A DNA stretch of 64,000 nucleotides, taken from Pedobacter changchengzhani (lineage in GTDB: Bacteria > Bacteroidota > Bacteroidia > Sphingobacteriales > Sphingobacteriaceae). How positions within the stretch are numbered: the stretch's first letter is position 1; every line of letters begins with the position of its first letter. The translations under genes and the position numbers were made by a program. Shown piece by piece: positions 41,273 through 50,429 of this stretch. Below the pieces are notes generated by a model, which worked only from the letters and a program-made list of their open reading frames with translations, ran no database searches and had not been told where the DNA came from. The stretch is from contig NZ_SJCY01000007.1 in NCBI RefSeq assembly GCF_004354365.1, forward strand, positions 62,001 through 126,000, written 5' to 3'.

Positions 41273-43390
41273 ATGGTAAACGCTTATTTATTTATGGCAC
41301 CCCAATCGCACCTACTCGTTGCGCCATCAGGCATAACTTCGCTGTTGCTCATTGTTGCATTTTTGGTCATCTTATCCGTGTTAGTTATTGCTTTATCACT
41401 TTATCGAAAAATAATGAACACACAGAAGCTAGCGAGGCAAACAGCCCTTAAAAAAAATCATCCAGATTTAAAGGAATATATTAACACCCTTAATTCCAAC
41501 CAAATAGAGGTTTTCCTAAATTATCTTGGTAATAAAGACGAGGAAAAATCTAAAATCAATAAAACTGGTATTTTGGGGTTAACAGCTTTTCTATTTCTGA
41601 TGTTTTCTGGTGAACAGAGTTTTTCTCAAACAACAGCATCAACAGGAGGAATATGGACAGAAGGTGGCATAATTATAACATTAGTGTTGCTCCTTATCCC
41701 AGTAATTGTTGGCATTTGGTTAATGATTAGCAAAACCAATAATCTGTTTAAACAATATCAACTTAAGCAAGCCTCGGAAGACGCTGATGAGCTTATCGAT
41801 ATCATTGACAATGAAGATAAAGATGAACTTAAAAAATCATTAAAGAAAAGACAGGAAGCATTAGATTACAAGTTAAGTCACCGTGAATTATCTGGCAATA
41901 TTACTGCAGAAGATACCAAAGGTTTGTTACAACAAGTGGATATTGAGGCAGATTTACCAGTTGTTTCGTTAAAAAAGCGAGCAATAAAACGTCCGCCGAT
42001 TGATCCTGCCCTTGCAAAACTTATTTTATGGTTTATCGGCACAGCAGCCTTTTGGCTCATTTTTGGAACAACAGTTGGCGAATATTTGGGCATTAAGTTC
42101 GTTGCGCCAGATGTAGATCAATTAAGCTTTTTAAGTTTCGGTAGGTTAAGGCCAGTACACACCAATGCCGTATTTTGGGGTTGGGCATCTTTAGGGATGT
42201 TGGGTTTAGGCTATTACGTGGTTCCTCGCGTAAGCAACGCACCGCTTAAAAGTATAAAAATGGGATGGTATACGCTCATCCTTATTAATATTACCGTAGT
42301 GCTCGGTACAATCTGTTTAATGTCTGGCATTAATAATGGTGGTGGCGAATACCGAGAATACATTTGGCCAGTTATGCTAATGTTCGGTATTGGCTTAATA
42401 CTTACGTTAATTAACTTTATCGGCACCATTGCGCAAAGAACAACCAAAGAAATTTACATTTCCAATTGGTATATCGTAGCATCGGTAATTTTTGCCATTG
42501 TAATTTCTTTTGTGGCTTATATTCCAACTTGGCAGGATGGATTGGGCGAAACCATTATACAAGGTTATTACATGCACCAAGGCGTAGGAATGTGGTTTAT
42601 GTTGTTTATGTTGGGTGTGGTTTATTATTTCTTACCTCAACAACTTAACAAACCTATTTATTCCTACAGTTTAGGCATTTTAGCCTTTTGGACGCAGATT
42701 TTATTCTACACCGTAATTGGTACGCACCATTTCGTATTCAGTTCTATACCTTGGTGGTTGCAAACTACAGCTATTGTGGGCAGTATGGGTATGGTAATTC
42801 CGGTTGCAGCAGGTACAACAAATTTCTTGCTCACCTTTAAAGGTTCTTGGTACAAAATCCCATCAAGTTATACGTTGCCATTTTTTATAATCGGGATTAT
42901 ATTTTATTTTACTGGCTCTTTACAAGGCACAGCAGAAGCTTTTAGATCGACCAATTTAATTTGGCACTTTACCGATTTTACGGTTGCCCACTCCCATTTA
43001 ACCATGTATGGCATTATTTGTTTTTTCCTTTGGGCAGGAATTTATGCGGTAGTACCGAGGTTAACCGGAAAGGAAGCACCGCAAATTACCGTTGGCGCAC
43101 ATTTTTGGCTCGCCCTGATTGGTTTGTTGATTTATACGGTACCATTAATGTACGGCAGCACACTTAGAGGAATGATGTGGGTTGATAAAAAACCTTTTAT
43201 TGATACCGTTGTATTTATGGCGCCTTATTGGCTATGGAGAGCAATTGGCGGAAGTTTAATGTGGTTATCTCACATCTTTTTTGCCTATAATTTTTATAAA
43301 ATGCTTACCGGTACTACAACTATTAATGCAAGTGAAGTTGCTATACAAAAGCTTAATGAAAACACTGCACATTCAGAAAACAGTTTATAA
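41273..43390 (+). CDS. ccoN: cbb3-type cytochrome c oxidase subunit I, N-terminally extended (CcoN)
   Basis: A 705-residue haem-copper oxidase subunit. Residues about 245-690 are the CcoN core, with low-spin haem His in RPVHTNAVFWG, CuB ligands in YYMHQGVGMW and GTHHFVFS, haem ligands in DFTVAHSHLTMYG, and the cross-link Tyr six residues before the His pair (FYTVIGTHH). The first 240 residues are an extension with two membrane segments (about 20-45 and 95-155), an embedded segment resembling an internal signal (FSGEQSFSQTTAST) and a charged linker. It reduces oxygen to water with high affinity in the inner membrane. ccoO follows by 16 bases. Confidence 0.92.
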   Translation: MVNAYLFMAPQSHLLVAPSGITSLLLIVAFLVILSVLVIALSLYRKIMNTQKLARQTALKKNHPDLKEYINTLNSNQIEVFLNYLGNKDEEKSKINKTGILGLTAFLFLMFSGEQSFSQTTASTGGIWTEGGIIITLVLLLIPVIVGIWLMISKTNNLFKQYQLKQASEDADELIDIIDNEDKDELKKSLKKRQEALDYKLSHRELSGNITAEDTKGLLQQVDIEADLPVVSLKKRAIKRPPIDPALAKLILWFIGTAAFWLIFGTTVGEYLGIKFVAPDVDQLSFLSFGRLRPVHTNAVFWGWASLGMLGLGYYVVPRVSNAPLKSIKMGWYTLILINITVVLGTICLMSGINNGGGEYREYIWPVMLMFGIGLILTLINFIGTIAQRTTKEIYISNWYIVASVIFAIVISFVAYIPTWQDGLGETIIQGYYMHQGVGMWFMLFMLGVVYYFLPQQLNKPIYSYSLGILAFWTQILFYTVIGTHHFVFSSIPWWLQTTAIVGSMGMVIPVAAGTTNFLLTFKGSWYKIPSSYTLPFFIIGIIFYFTGSLQGTAEAFRSTNLIWHFTDFTVAHSHLTMYGIICFFLWAGIYAVVPRLTGKEAPQITVGAHFWLALIGLLIYTVPLMYGSTLRGMMWVDKKPFIDTVVFMAPYWLWRAIGGSLMWLSHIFFAYNFYKMLTGTTTINASEVAIQKLNENTAHSENSL

Positions 43391-43406
43391 TTTCAATTAA
43401 ATTAAC

Positions 43407-44417
43407 ATGGAATTTTTTAATAACCACACCAAATTATTTATTACTGCCTTTCTGCTTTTCGCAGGATTAACACTTTTGGTTTGTATAATCCCTGCACTTA
43501 ACAATCAAAGCAACAATGCACCCTTACCAATGGCAGTACCGCTTAGCGATATGGCAATTAAAGGAAAAGGTGTTTTTATTGCAAATGGTTGCGTGGGTTG
43601 CCATACCCAGCAGGTAAGAAATGTAGATATGGATAAAGTTTGGGGCGAGCGCCCGAGCATTGCTGCGGATTATGCAGATATACACCGTACCGATTTTTGG
43701 CGAAATACGGCAACGTTAATGGGTACCGAACGTACAGGACCAGATTTAACCAGTATTGGTACACGCCAACCTAGTAAAGAATGGCAATTGCCACATTTAT
43801 TTAATCCACGTATTTTGATCAAAGAATCCATTATGCCTGCTTATCCATGGATGTTTGAGATAAAAGATAAAGCCCAACCGGGCGATGTAGTAGTAAATAT
43901 CCCCGAAGAGTATTTAGGTGGTAGAAAAGGAAAAGTAATCGCGAAAGCAGAGGCGCTAGAATTATTGGCCTATTTACAGTCGTTAAAACAAACTAAGTTG
44001 CCAAGTGCATCTCCTCAACCTGCTTTTCTTTACGGTAAAGTTGGCGAAGAAAGTGATGCTAAACCGGGTGCAACCAAAGAACTTAACGGCGGAATGTTAT
44101 ACACAAATAACTGCCAAAGTTGCCACCAACAAAATGGCGAAGGTTTAAAAGGTGCATTTCCGCCGCTAAAAGGTAGCAAAGTAGTAACTGCCGAAGATCC
44201 AGAATTACTTGTTAACATCATCATGAATGGCTACACCGGAAGAGAGAAAGAGGGCTATCCTGCAATGCCTCCAATTGGTACAAATAACCGATTAAAAGCC
44301 GAAGAAATTTCTGCAATTATGAACCATGAACGTACAAGTTGGGGCAATAGTGCTAAAAAAGTAACGGTTGATGAGGTTAAAAAATTAATGGAAAAAGTTA
44401 AAGTAAAAGCTAAATAA
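43407..44417 (+). CDS. ccoO: CcoO cytochrome c subunit fused to a second cytochrome c domain
   Basis: A 336-residue protein with an N-terminal membrane helix (about 8-30). The first c-type haem site is Cys62-Cys65-His66 (GCVGCHTQQV) in a typical CcoO context (MGTERTGPDLTSIG, MPAYPWMF). A second is Cys236 to His240 (NNCQSCHQQNGEG) in a separate monohaem domain with AMPPIG as Met ligand region. The second domain resembles half of CcoP. Fusion of CcoO to one CcoP-like domain gives two haems in one chain instead of the usual one plus two in separate subunits. No separate ccoP is present in this operon. Confidence 0.92.
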   Translation: MEFFNNHTKLFITAFLLFAGLTLLVCIIPALNNQSNNAPLPMAVPLSDMAIKGKGVFIANGCVGCHTQQVRNVDMDKVWGERPSIAADYADIHRTDFWRNTATLMGTERTGPDLTSIGTRQPSKEWQLPHLFNPRILIKESIMPAYPWMFEIKDKAQPGDVVVNIPEEYLGGRKGKVIAKAEALELLAYLQSLKQTKLPSASPQPAFLYGKVGEESDAKPGATKELNGGMLYTNNCQSCHQQNGEGLKGAFPPLKGSKVVTAEDPELLVNIIMNGYTGREKEGYPAMPPIGTNNRLKAEEISAIMNHERTSWGNSAKKVTVDEVKKLMEKVKVKAK

Positions 44418-44423
44418 GAAATT

Positions 44424-44693
44424 ATGAAAATTAAAGTATTTATAGCAACAACCATTTCGATGTGCTTTTTTATCATTTCTGCATTCGGTTGTCCGGCTTG
44501 CGAAAAACAGCAGCCTAAACTATTTCAAGGACTTACGCACGGTGGTGGACCAGATGGTTTTACCGACTATATTATTATTGGGATAACTGTTTTAATCGTA
44601 ATTATTACCCTCTTCTTCTCAATTAAATGGTTAATTAATCCAGGCGAAAAAAGACAAAACCACATTAAGCAATTTATTCTTAATATAGATTAA
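44424..44693 (+). CDS. Small membrane protein of the cbb3 operon with CxxC motif
   Basis: An 89-residue protein with a signal-like N-terminal helix, then CPACEKQQ, a Gly-rich segment (GLTHGGGPDGF) and one further membrane helix (about 48-70). The CPAC motif directly after the first helix would lie outside the membrane and could bind metal or haem or act in thiol exchange. It lies six bases after ccoO and two bases before the next gene, so it is part of the operon. Assembly factor or small subunit is the likely role; family unnamed. Confidence 0.65.
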   Translation: MKIKVFIATTISMCFFIISAFGCPACEKQQPKLFQGLTHGGGPDGFTDYIIIGITVLIVIITLFFSIKWLINPGEKRQNHIKQFILNID

Positions 44694-44694
44694 A

Positions 44695-45111
44695 ATGGAA
44701 GCTCGAAGTAAAATATACATCTTTATTGATGAAGATACCCAACCTATTGCAGAACTTGTTGCACCTGTAAATTTCGAATTAGATACCACAAAACTGATTG
44801 ATGGTAAGCATACGCTTAAAATTGTGAGTAAAGATCCTACCGGGAAAGAAGGTGTTAGGCATGTGCCGTTCGAGGTGCGTAATGGTCCAGCCATATCTAT
44901 CGAAGGCATAAAAGAAAATGCAGTTGTAGATGGTATAATACCACTAATGGTTAACGCCTACGGAAAAGGAGATTCGAAAAATTTCTTGATAGAAGGTAGC
45001 GAAACGCCACAAAGTATCCCATTTTGGATATTTATATTGTTAATACTATTCGTGGCGTGGAGTGCGTACTTTTTCTTTACCTCATCAGCTGTAGAACTTT
45101 TTACAAAATAA
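44695..45111 (+). CDS. Ig-like membrane protein of the cbb3 operon
   Basis: A 138-residue protein with an Ig-like beta domain (about 1-90; LIDGKHTLKIVSKDPTGKEG, HVPFEVRNGPAISIEG), then a short linker and a single C-terminal membrane helix (IPFWIFILLILFVAWSAYFF). There is no signal peptide, so orientation is uncertain. Location between the small CxxC protein and the truncated haemoglobin, with 1-12 base gaps, indicates a role with the oxidase. No catalytic or metal motif is visible. Confidence 0.6.
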   Translation: MEARSKIYIFIDEDTQPIAELVAPVNFELDTTKLIDGKHTLKIVSKDPTGKEGVRHVPFEVRNGPAISIEGIKENAVVDGIIPLMVNAYGKGDSKNFLIEGSETPQSIPFWIFILLILFVAWSAYFFFTSSAVELFTK

Positions 45112-45123
45112 CAATTAAATAAT

Positions 45124-45516
45124 ATGGCGAGAAAGAAAGATATTGAAGGGCTGGATGATATTATGCTATTTGTAAATCAATTTTACGGTAAAGTGCAAAA
45201 AGATGATTTAATTGGCGAAATTTTTAATAATGTAATACTTGATTGGACACCACATTTAGAAAAGATGTACAGTTTTTGGAATGCAGTATTATTTGGTGTG
45301 GCTGGTTTTGTTGGAAACCCTTTTGCCAAACATGCACCGTTACCCATCAGCGAAGAACATTTTGAACGCTGGATTTCGCTCTTCTATGCCACTATTGATG
45401 AAAATTTTGAAGGCGAAATGGCGGTTAATACTAAAAAAAGAGCAGAAACTATGGCGCTTATGTTTCTAAGTAAACTCAAAGCGATGCGAGGTGGCTCATC
45501 ACGAGTAATTGTATAA
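45124..45516 (+). CDS. Group III truncated haemoglobin
   Basis: A 130-residue protein of the truncated haemoglobin family. The group III pattern is clear: FVNQFYGKVQKDDLIGEIF, the WTPHLEKMYSFWNAVLFG helix, GNPFAKHAPLPI, and the likely proximal His in EEHFERWISLFY. Such proteins bind oxygen and nitric oxide and are linked to NO detoxification or oxygen handling. It follows the cbb3 genes by 12 bases in the same direction and so is likely co-expressed. The exact group depends on a profile search. Confidence 0.9.
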   Translation: MARKKDIEGLDDIMLFVNQFYGKVQKDDLIGEIFNNVILDWTPHLEKMYSFWNAVLFGVAGFVGNPFAKHAPLPISEEHFERWISLFYATIDENFEGEMAVNTKKRAETMALMFLSKLKAMRGGSSRVIV

Positions 45517-45773
45517 TTAAATGGTTTTAAAAATTGTTTTGAAGGCTAAACGTGTTTCCTTCCGAAGTAAACTCATCCTACGATGGAAAAGGCTAATTAT
45601 GCGATAAGGCTAAAAACTATATTTGAGTGAGGCATTACACCCCATTATATTTTTTTTGTCGTAAAATTTGGCTTCGCTTGTGCAGAATTTATGACCCAAA
45701 CACAAGGTATAAATCGCGTTAGCAAATTAAAAATTTTGAACGTTGATTCCCCAATCAATTTTGGATAAAAAAA

Positions 45774-46103
45774 ATGAAAAGAACAGACGTCGTTAAAATT
45801 AAAATAGATTATGAAGGCTTTTTACACGAGGTGGAAACCTTTCCTAATGAATATCGAAGTTTAATGGCCTTAATTTTCGATAGAATTTCGCCAGATGATT
45901 TTGGAGATTGTTTAGGTATGGGAAAATGCGCCACCTGTTTGGTACAAATTAAAAATCAACATCATCCACTCACAACTTTCGACAGAAACGAACAAACTAC
46001 ATTAAAAAAACATGGCATACTCGAAGATGGTTTCCGCTTATCTTGTCAACTCCAAATTGATGAAAACCTAAATAATTTGCAAGTTGAGATAATTAGACCT
46101 TAA
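45774..46103 (+). CDS. 2Fe-2S ferredoxin
   Basis: A 109-residue ferredoxin with four cysteines spaced as in plant-type 2Fe-2S domains: Cys46, Cys52, Cys55 and Cys91 (DCLGMGKCATCLVQI and LSCQLQI). It lies 258 bases after the haemoglobin stop, in the same direction, so it may have its own promoter. It would be a soluble single-electron carrier. The partner is unknown, but proximity to the oxidase and haemoglobin genes suggests a reductase partner for the same response. Confidence 0.93.
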   Translation: MKRTDVVKIKIDYEGFLHEVETFPNEYRSLMALIFDRISPDDFGDCLGMGKCATCLVQIKNQHHPLTTFDRNEQTTLKKHGILEDGFRLSCQLQIDENLNNLQVEIIRP

Positions 46104-46228
46104 ATTTCGCTATTTATTACTCCTCAAAAATTGTACATTGATATTTTATAATGCTATTGCTTATAAATTATCATATTTGTATTGGCTGTATTTATGTTTT
46201 AAGAACAGTTGCATTTAATGAAAGGTAG

Positions 46229-47566
46229 ATGATTATTAAAAAGAGAGGTTTATTAGAGCCATTAACAATATTTTTGCGCAGGCGGTTTAGCCTACATTTA
46301 GTTAAATCAGATGAGATAGAAGTTGTATCCTCTATTTTAAACAATTCGGTATTTGTTAGAGATAAACTCTGGATCCTCATATTTGCAATCATAATTGCTT
46401 CCATCGGCCTAAATGTAAATTCTACAGCTGTAGTAATTGGTGCAATGCTTATCTCTCCCCTAATGGGCCCGATTATGGGTATAGGTTTAGGAATTGGAAC
46501 CAACGATTTCGAATTGGTAAAAAAAGGTGGACGAAATTTACTCGTTGCCACCATTATTGGTATTGCAACATCTACTTTATACTTCTACATTACGCCTTTA
46601 CACGATGCGCAAAGCGAGTTACTTGCCAGAACAACGCCATCAATTTGGGATGTTTTTATTGCATTTGCTGGCGGACTTGCAGGCATTATTGCCGTTACAA
46701 GCAGAGAAAAAGGCAATGTAATCCCTGGTGTTGCCATTGCCACCGCCTTAATGCCACCGCTTTGTACAGCTGGCTATGGAATTGCAATGGGTAATTGGTA
46801 TTTTTTCTTGGGTGCAATTTATCTATACTTTATAAATAGTCTTTTTATATGCATATCTACCTATTTAATCGTTAGGTTTTTAAATTTTAATAAGAAGCGT
46901 TTTGCAGATCGTAACACAGAGAAAAGAGTTTCTAAATATATACTCATCTTGGTTTTAATTACCATTATACCAAGCATTTACTTGGCTTACGGCATAGTAG
47001 AAAAAAGTATTTTTGAAAATAACGCACAAAAATTCGTGAAAGAGAATTTCGCTTTCCAAAATACTCAAGTTATAAATAAAAACTTCAAATACAGCTCAGA
47101 ATTGAAAGAAATTGATCTATTACTTATTGGCGTTGAGCTTACAGATAGCACCATAAAAAGGATAGAAAAAAAACTGAAAAACTACAAGCTTTTAGGAACA
47201 AAACTTAAGATTAGACAAGGATTAAATGCCAAACAGGAAATTGATTTCTCTCAAATCAAAGCCAGTATAATGGAAGACGTTTTTAAAAGAGATACCGTAA
47301 AAATTGATTCGCTAAAACCCAATAAACTCCAACGCGTTCTGCCCGATGTTTCTTCAGAATTAAATATTTTATTCCCGTTGATTAATACTTTTAGTCTTAA
47401 TAATGTGATTGTAAACAGGTTGGATAGCACTAAAAAAGATACGATAACTTTGTTTACGGCAGAAGTACAAAAAAAGATGTTATCAAAAGAAAAAGTACGC
47501 TTAGAAAAGTGGATAAAAGTTAGAGTAAAAAATGAATCAGTAAGAGTAATCCTGCAATCTAAATAA
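46229..47566 (+). CDS. DUF389 / TIGR00341 family membrane protein
   Basis: A 445-residue protein with about six membrane helices in residues 45-260. The family signature is VVIGAMLISPLMGPIMGIGL, followed by AFAGGLAGIIAV and VAIATALMPPLCTAGYGIAM. The C-terminal 180 residues are hydrophilic. The DUF389 family has no firm biochemical function; its repeated GAMLISPLM and ATALMPP motifs suggest a transporter fold. The gene is monocistronic. The ATG at 46229 is the best start. Confidence 0.85.
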   Translation: MIIKKRGLLEPLTIFLRRRFSLHLVKSDEIEVVSSILNNSVFVRDKLWILIFAIIIASIGLNVNSTAVVIGAMLISPLMGPIMGIGLGIGTNDFELVKKGGRNLLVATIIGIATSTLYFYITPLHDAQSELLARTTPSIWDVFIAFAGGLAGIIAVTSREKGNVIPGVAIATALMPPLCTAGYGIAMGNWYFFLGAIYLYFINSLFICISTYLIVRFLNFNKKRFADRNTEKRVSKYILILVLITIIPSIYLAYGIVEKSIFENNAQKFVKENFAFQNTQVINKNFKYSSELKEIDLLLIGVELTDSTIKRIEKKLKNYKLLGTKLKIRQGLNAKQEIDFSQIKASIMEDVFKRDTVKIDSLKPNKLQRVLPDVSSELNILFPLINTFSLNNVIVNRLDSTKKDTITLFTAEVQKKMLSKEKVRLEKWIKVRVKNESVRVILQSK

Positions 47567-47672
47567 TGATATTCTCTTTTTAAAGTTGAATTAGCTTTTA
47601 CTTAACCGCTTTTGAGACAGCTTCCTGTCAAATTTACTATCGCCCTCGGTTTTAACCAACGAATATTTAATT

Positions 47673-47805
47673 GAGAATATTGTTGGCTTTAGCCAAAATA
47701 ACTAAAATCGTTTCCCTTAACTATAGCTATCGGGTTTCTATTGGCTCTACTATTGTGAGAATATTATTGGCTTTAGCCAAAATACCTAAAATCGTTTCCC
47801 TTAAC
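47673..47805. repeat. Two direct 49-bp copies containing the TTGGCTTTAGCCAA palindrome
   Basis: Copy 1 (47673-47721) and copy 2 (47757-47805) both read GAGAATATTxTTGGCTTTAG then CCAAAATAxCTAAAATCG and TTTCCCTTAAC, with only a few differences. Each contains the near-perfect palindrome TTGGCT-TTAGCCAA. Further copies of the core flank the GH51 gene on the far side (50022-50148). This is a dispersed Bacteroidota-type intergenic repeat. No other feature is seen in 47567-47992 apart from the promoter box. Confidence 0.7.
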
Positions 47806-47957
47806 CACAGCGCTGTATAAAAAAGTAAATCTATTCCAATCATTCAACTATCGAACTGAGATTAATCATTTTATTAACCTAAAATTCCAATTATTTTAAT
47901 GTTATTTATGAAATAAAAATTAATCGTTAAATTAACGTTTATTTAATTATAAATTAT

Positions 47958-47965
47958 TATGTTTG
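47958..47965 (+). promoter_or_regulatory. Putative -7 box of the arabinofuranosidase gene
   Basis: TATGTTTG matches TAnnTTTG and lies 27 bases before the ATG. A TTTA at 47938-47941 could serve as the -33 element with a 16-base spacer, slightly short. Confidence is limited by this spacing. Confidence 0.4.
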
Positions 47966-47992
47966 AGATCATAAAAATCAAAAATCTCTATT

Positions 47993-49996
47993 ATGACATT
48001 AAATTTAAATGTAAAAATTTCACCGATAGGTTATATTACTACTTCATTAATTTTGCTGTTTTCTGTTTTTACAGTAACTGCTCAAACCACAAAAATCATC
48101 AAAATTAATGCAGATAAAACACTTGCCAAAGTTCAACCAAACATGTGGGGCGTTTTTTTTGAAGATATAAATTTTGGAGCTGATGGAGGCATTTATGCCG
48201 AATTGGTAAAAAATAGATCATTTGAATTTCCAGAGCCATTAATGGGTTGGGATGTAAATACTAAAAAACAAAAAGACGGAGAAATCCTCGTTCTAAATCA
48301 ATATGAGAAAAACCCTTCAAATCCGCGTTATTTACAAATAACAAAAGAAAATGATGATGTTCAATTGATTAATAAAGGTTTCAGAGGAATGGGCATAAAA
48401 AAAGGTTTACGTTACGACTTTTCTTTATCATACAGACTCCAACAGCCAGGCATAACGATGGTAATCAGCTTACTTGATGAAGCTGGTAAAGAAATTGGCA
48501 AAACAGATTTTACACCCAAACCATCATCAAAAGATTGGCTGAAAGAAAAATTAAGTTTTGTTGCCACCGAAACTTCGATGAAAGGTAAACTGTCGATCGT
48601 ATTTAAAGGCAGCGGACAAATAGATTTAGATATGATTTCTTTATTTCCGGGCGATACTTGGAAAAATAGACCAAATGGATTGCGTGCCGATATGGTTAAA
48701 ACTTTAGAGGATATGAAGCCTGGTTTTATTCGCTTTCCCGGTGGATGTATTGTTGAAGGAAGGGACATGGCAAATCGTTACCAATGGAAAAACACAATCG
48801 GCCCAATAGAAGACAGGAAACTGCTATTAAACCGCTGGAATCTCGAAGTTCCAAATCGCCAAACACCCGATTATTTTCAAACATTTGGTTTAGGATTTTT
48901 CGAATATTTTCAACTGTCTGAAGATATTGGTGCAGAACCACTTCCTATTTTGAATGCGGGTATGGCATGCCAGTACAATACAGCGGAAGTAGTTTCGCTT
49001 AGCGAATTAGGCCCTTACGTACAAGATGCGTTAGATTTAATAGAATTTGCCAATGGAGCTGTAGAAACAACTTGGGGTAAAAAACGTGCAGAAATGGGGC
49101 ATCCAAAACCATTCAACTTAAAAATGTTGGGCATTGGTAATGAAAACTTCGGCCCACAGTATGTAGAACGCCTAAAAATGTTTACAGCTGCAATCGGTAA
49201 AAAATATCCAAATATTAAAGTTATAAGCAGTGCGGGAACGGATGCTGACGGACGACAATTTGATTATTTGAACAAAGAACTTAGAGCAATTGATCCTGCA
49301 TTTATTGACGAACATTATTATCGTTCTGCAGAATGGTTTTTGAAAAATGCAGGCAGATATGACAATTATCCACGGACTGGCTCAAAAGTTTTTGCAGGTG
49401 AATATGCCGTACATTCTGGTGCAGAAGCTTCGGGCGTTAAAAGAAACAATTGGCAAAGTGCTTTAGCAGCCGCAGCTTTTATGACGGGCTTGGAAAGAAA
49501 TGCAGATGTGGTTGAAATGGCATCTTACGCGCCTTTATTTGCACATATTAATGCTTTTCAATGGTCACCAGATTTAATTTGGGTAGATAATTTGAATATC
49601 TATGGCTCGCCAGATTTTTACGTTCAAAAATTATTTTCGATAAATAAAGGAACAGATGTAACGCCAATAACATTAAACAACGAGAAAATTGTTGGTCAGG
49701 ATGGACTATATGCTTCTTCCGTATTGGATGAAACTAAAAAAGAACTGATTATTAAAATTGTAAACAGTTCAAACAAAACTCAACAGGCAGATTTTGAAAT
49801 TGCTGGAAATAAGAAATTTAAAAAAACAGCTCAAATTCAAGAAATTGCGAATGGAAATTTAATTGAATCAAATTCGATGGAAAAACCAAAGGCGGTTAGC
49901 CCTGTTGAAACAACAAAAAGTCTTAAAGGGAAAAATTTAAATTACACGTTAAAGCCTTATTCATTCAATGTAATAAAAATTAAATACAGTAAATAG
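47993..49996 (+). CDS. GH51-type alpha-L-arabinofuranosidase, secreted
   Basis: A 667-residue glycoside hydrolase with a signal peptide (to VTAQTT). The start of the catalytic region is WGVFFEDINFGADGGIYAEL, and a carbohydrate-binding-like insert lies at about 75-210. The acid/base Glu is in MLGIGNENFGPQY and the nucleophile Glu in KVFAGEYAVHSG. FIRFPGGCIVEG and DEHYYRS are also family motifs. It would release terminal arabinofuranose from arabinan or arabinoxylan in the periplasm or outside. No other polysaccharide-utilisation gene (susCD) is nearby, so it is an orphan enzyme here. Confidence 0.92.
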   Translation: MTLNLNVKISPIGYITTSLILLFSVFTVTAQTTKIIKINADKTLAKVQPNMWGVFFEDINFGADGGIYAELVKNRSFEFPEPLMGWDVNTKKQKDGEILVLNQYEKNPSNPRYLQITKENDDVQLINKGFRGMGIKKGLRYDFSLSYRLQQPGITMVISLLDEAGKEIGKTDFTPKPSSKDWLKEKLSFVATETSMKGKLSIVFKGSGQIDLDMISLFPGDTWKNRPNGLRADMVKTLEDMKPGFIRFPGGCIVEGRDMANRYQWKNTIGPIEDRKLLLNRWNLEVPNRQTPDYFQTFGLGFFEYFQLSEDIGAEPLPILNAGMACQYNTAEVVSLSELGPYVQDALDLIEFANGAVETTWGKKRAEMGHPKPFNLKMLGIGNENFGPQYVERLKMFTAAIGKKYPNIKVISSAGTDADGRQFDYLNKELRAIDPAFIDEHYYRSAEWFLKNAGRYDNYPRTGSKVFAGEYAVHSGAEASGVKRNNWQSALAAAAFMTGLERNADVVEMASYAPLFAHINAFQWSPDLIWVDNLNIYGSPDFYVQKLFSINKGTDVTPITLNNEKIVGQDGLYASSVLDETKKELIIKIVNSSNKTQQADFEIAGNKKFKKTAQIQEIANGNLIESNSMEKPKAVSPVETTKSLKGKNLNYTLKPYSFNVIKIKYSK

Positions 49997-50021
49997 TTGT
50001 CAGGGCGAACGTTTTCAAATA

Positions 50022-50148
50022 TTTTGGCTAAAGCCACCAATATTTTTAACATAAATTCGGCCTTAAAACCGATCGTAATAAAAAAAACTTATAGCCCTTT
50101 GCTTCAGCCAAGGGATTAAATAGAATTTGAAACAGGCTTTAGCCAAAA
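50022..50148. repeat. Inverted copies of the GGCTTTAGCC repeat after the GH51 gene
   Basis: TTTTGGCTAAAGCC (50022-50035) and GGCTTTAGCCAAAA (50135-50148) are exact reverse complements and match the core of the repeats at 47673-47805. A smaller stem CCCTTTGCTTCAGCCAAGGG lies between. The GH51 gene is thus flanked by related repeats on both sides. Apart from a terminator further on, nothing else is seen in 49997-50429. Confidence 0.65.
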
Positions 50149-50264
50149 ATTCAACAACACACCAAAATAAGAGAATTTTAAAAGCGTTTGCCTTGAAATA
50201 GCTATTTCTCATCGTATCTAATTTCGTAAATGCGTTTAAGATCATTTCGATAAATATTTAATAC

Positions 50265-50302
50265 ACGCTAATCTTCAATTTTATTGTAAGATTAGCGTTT
50301 TC
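50265..50302. terminator. Terminator-like hairpin before the DUF4290 gene
   Basis: Perfect 11-nt arms ACGCTAATCTT (50265-50275) and AAGATTAGCGT (50288-50298) with a 12-nt loop are followed by TTTCTTT. It lies about 270 bases after the GH51 stop and probably insulates the next gene. Confidence 0.65.
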
Positions 50303-50429
50303 TTTATTACCTTTGGATACAAAACGAAAGCTGGCAATAGACATTTCGATGAATTCATAACCTAATCTCCTCTGGTTATTTCATAATTCGTATCGCCAGG
50401 TGATTTATCCATTAATTTATCTGTACACA

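Noticed and set aside
41273-43390. Nitric oxide reductase instead of cbb3 oxidase
   Set aside because: The conserved Tyr six residues before the CuB His pair (FYTVIGTHH) and a CcoO-type partner fit cbb3 oxidase, not NorB.
45521-45607. 28-codon ORF (MVLKIVLKAKRV...) after the haemoglobin gene
   Set aside because: Too short, basic composition typical of random A/T-rich DNA, and no conserved motif.
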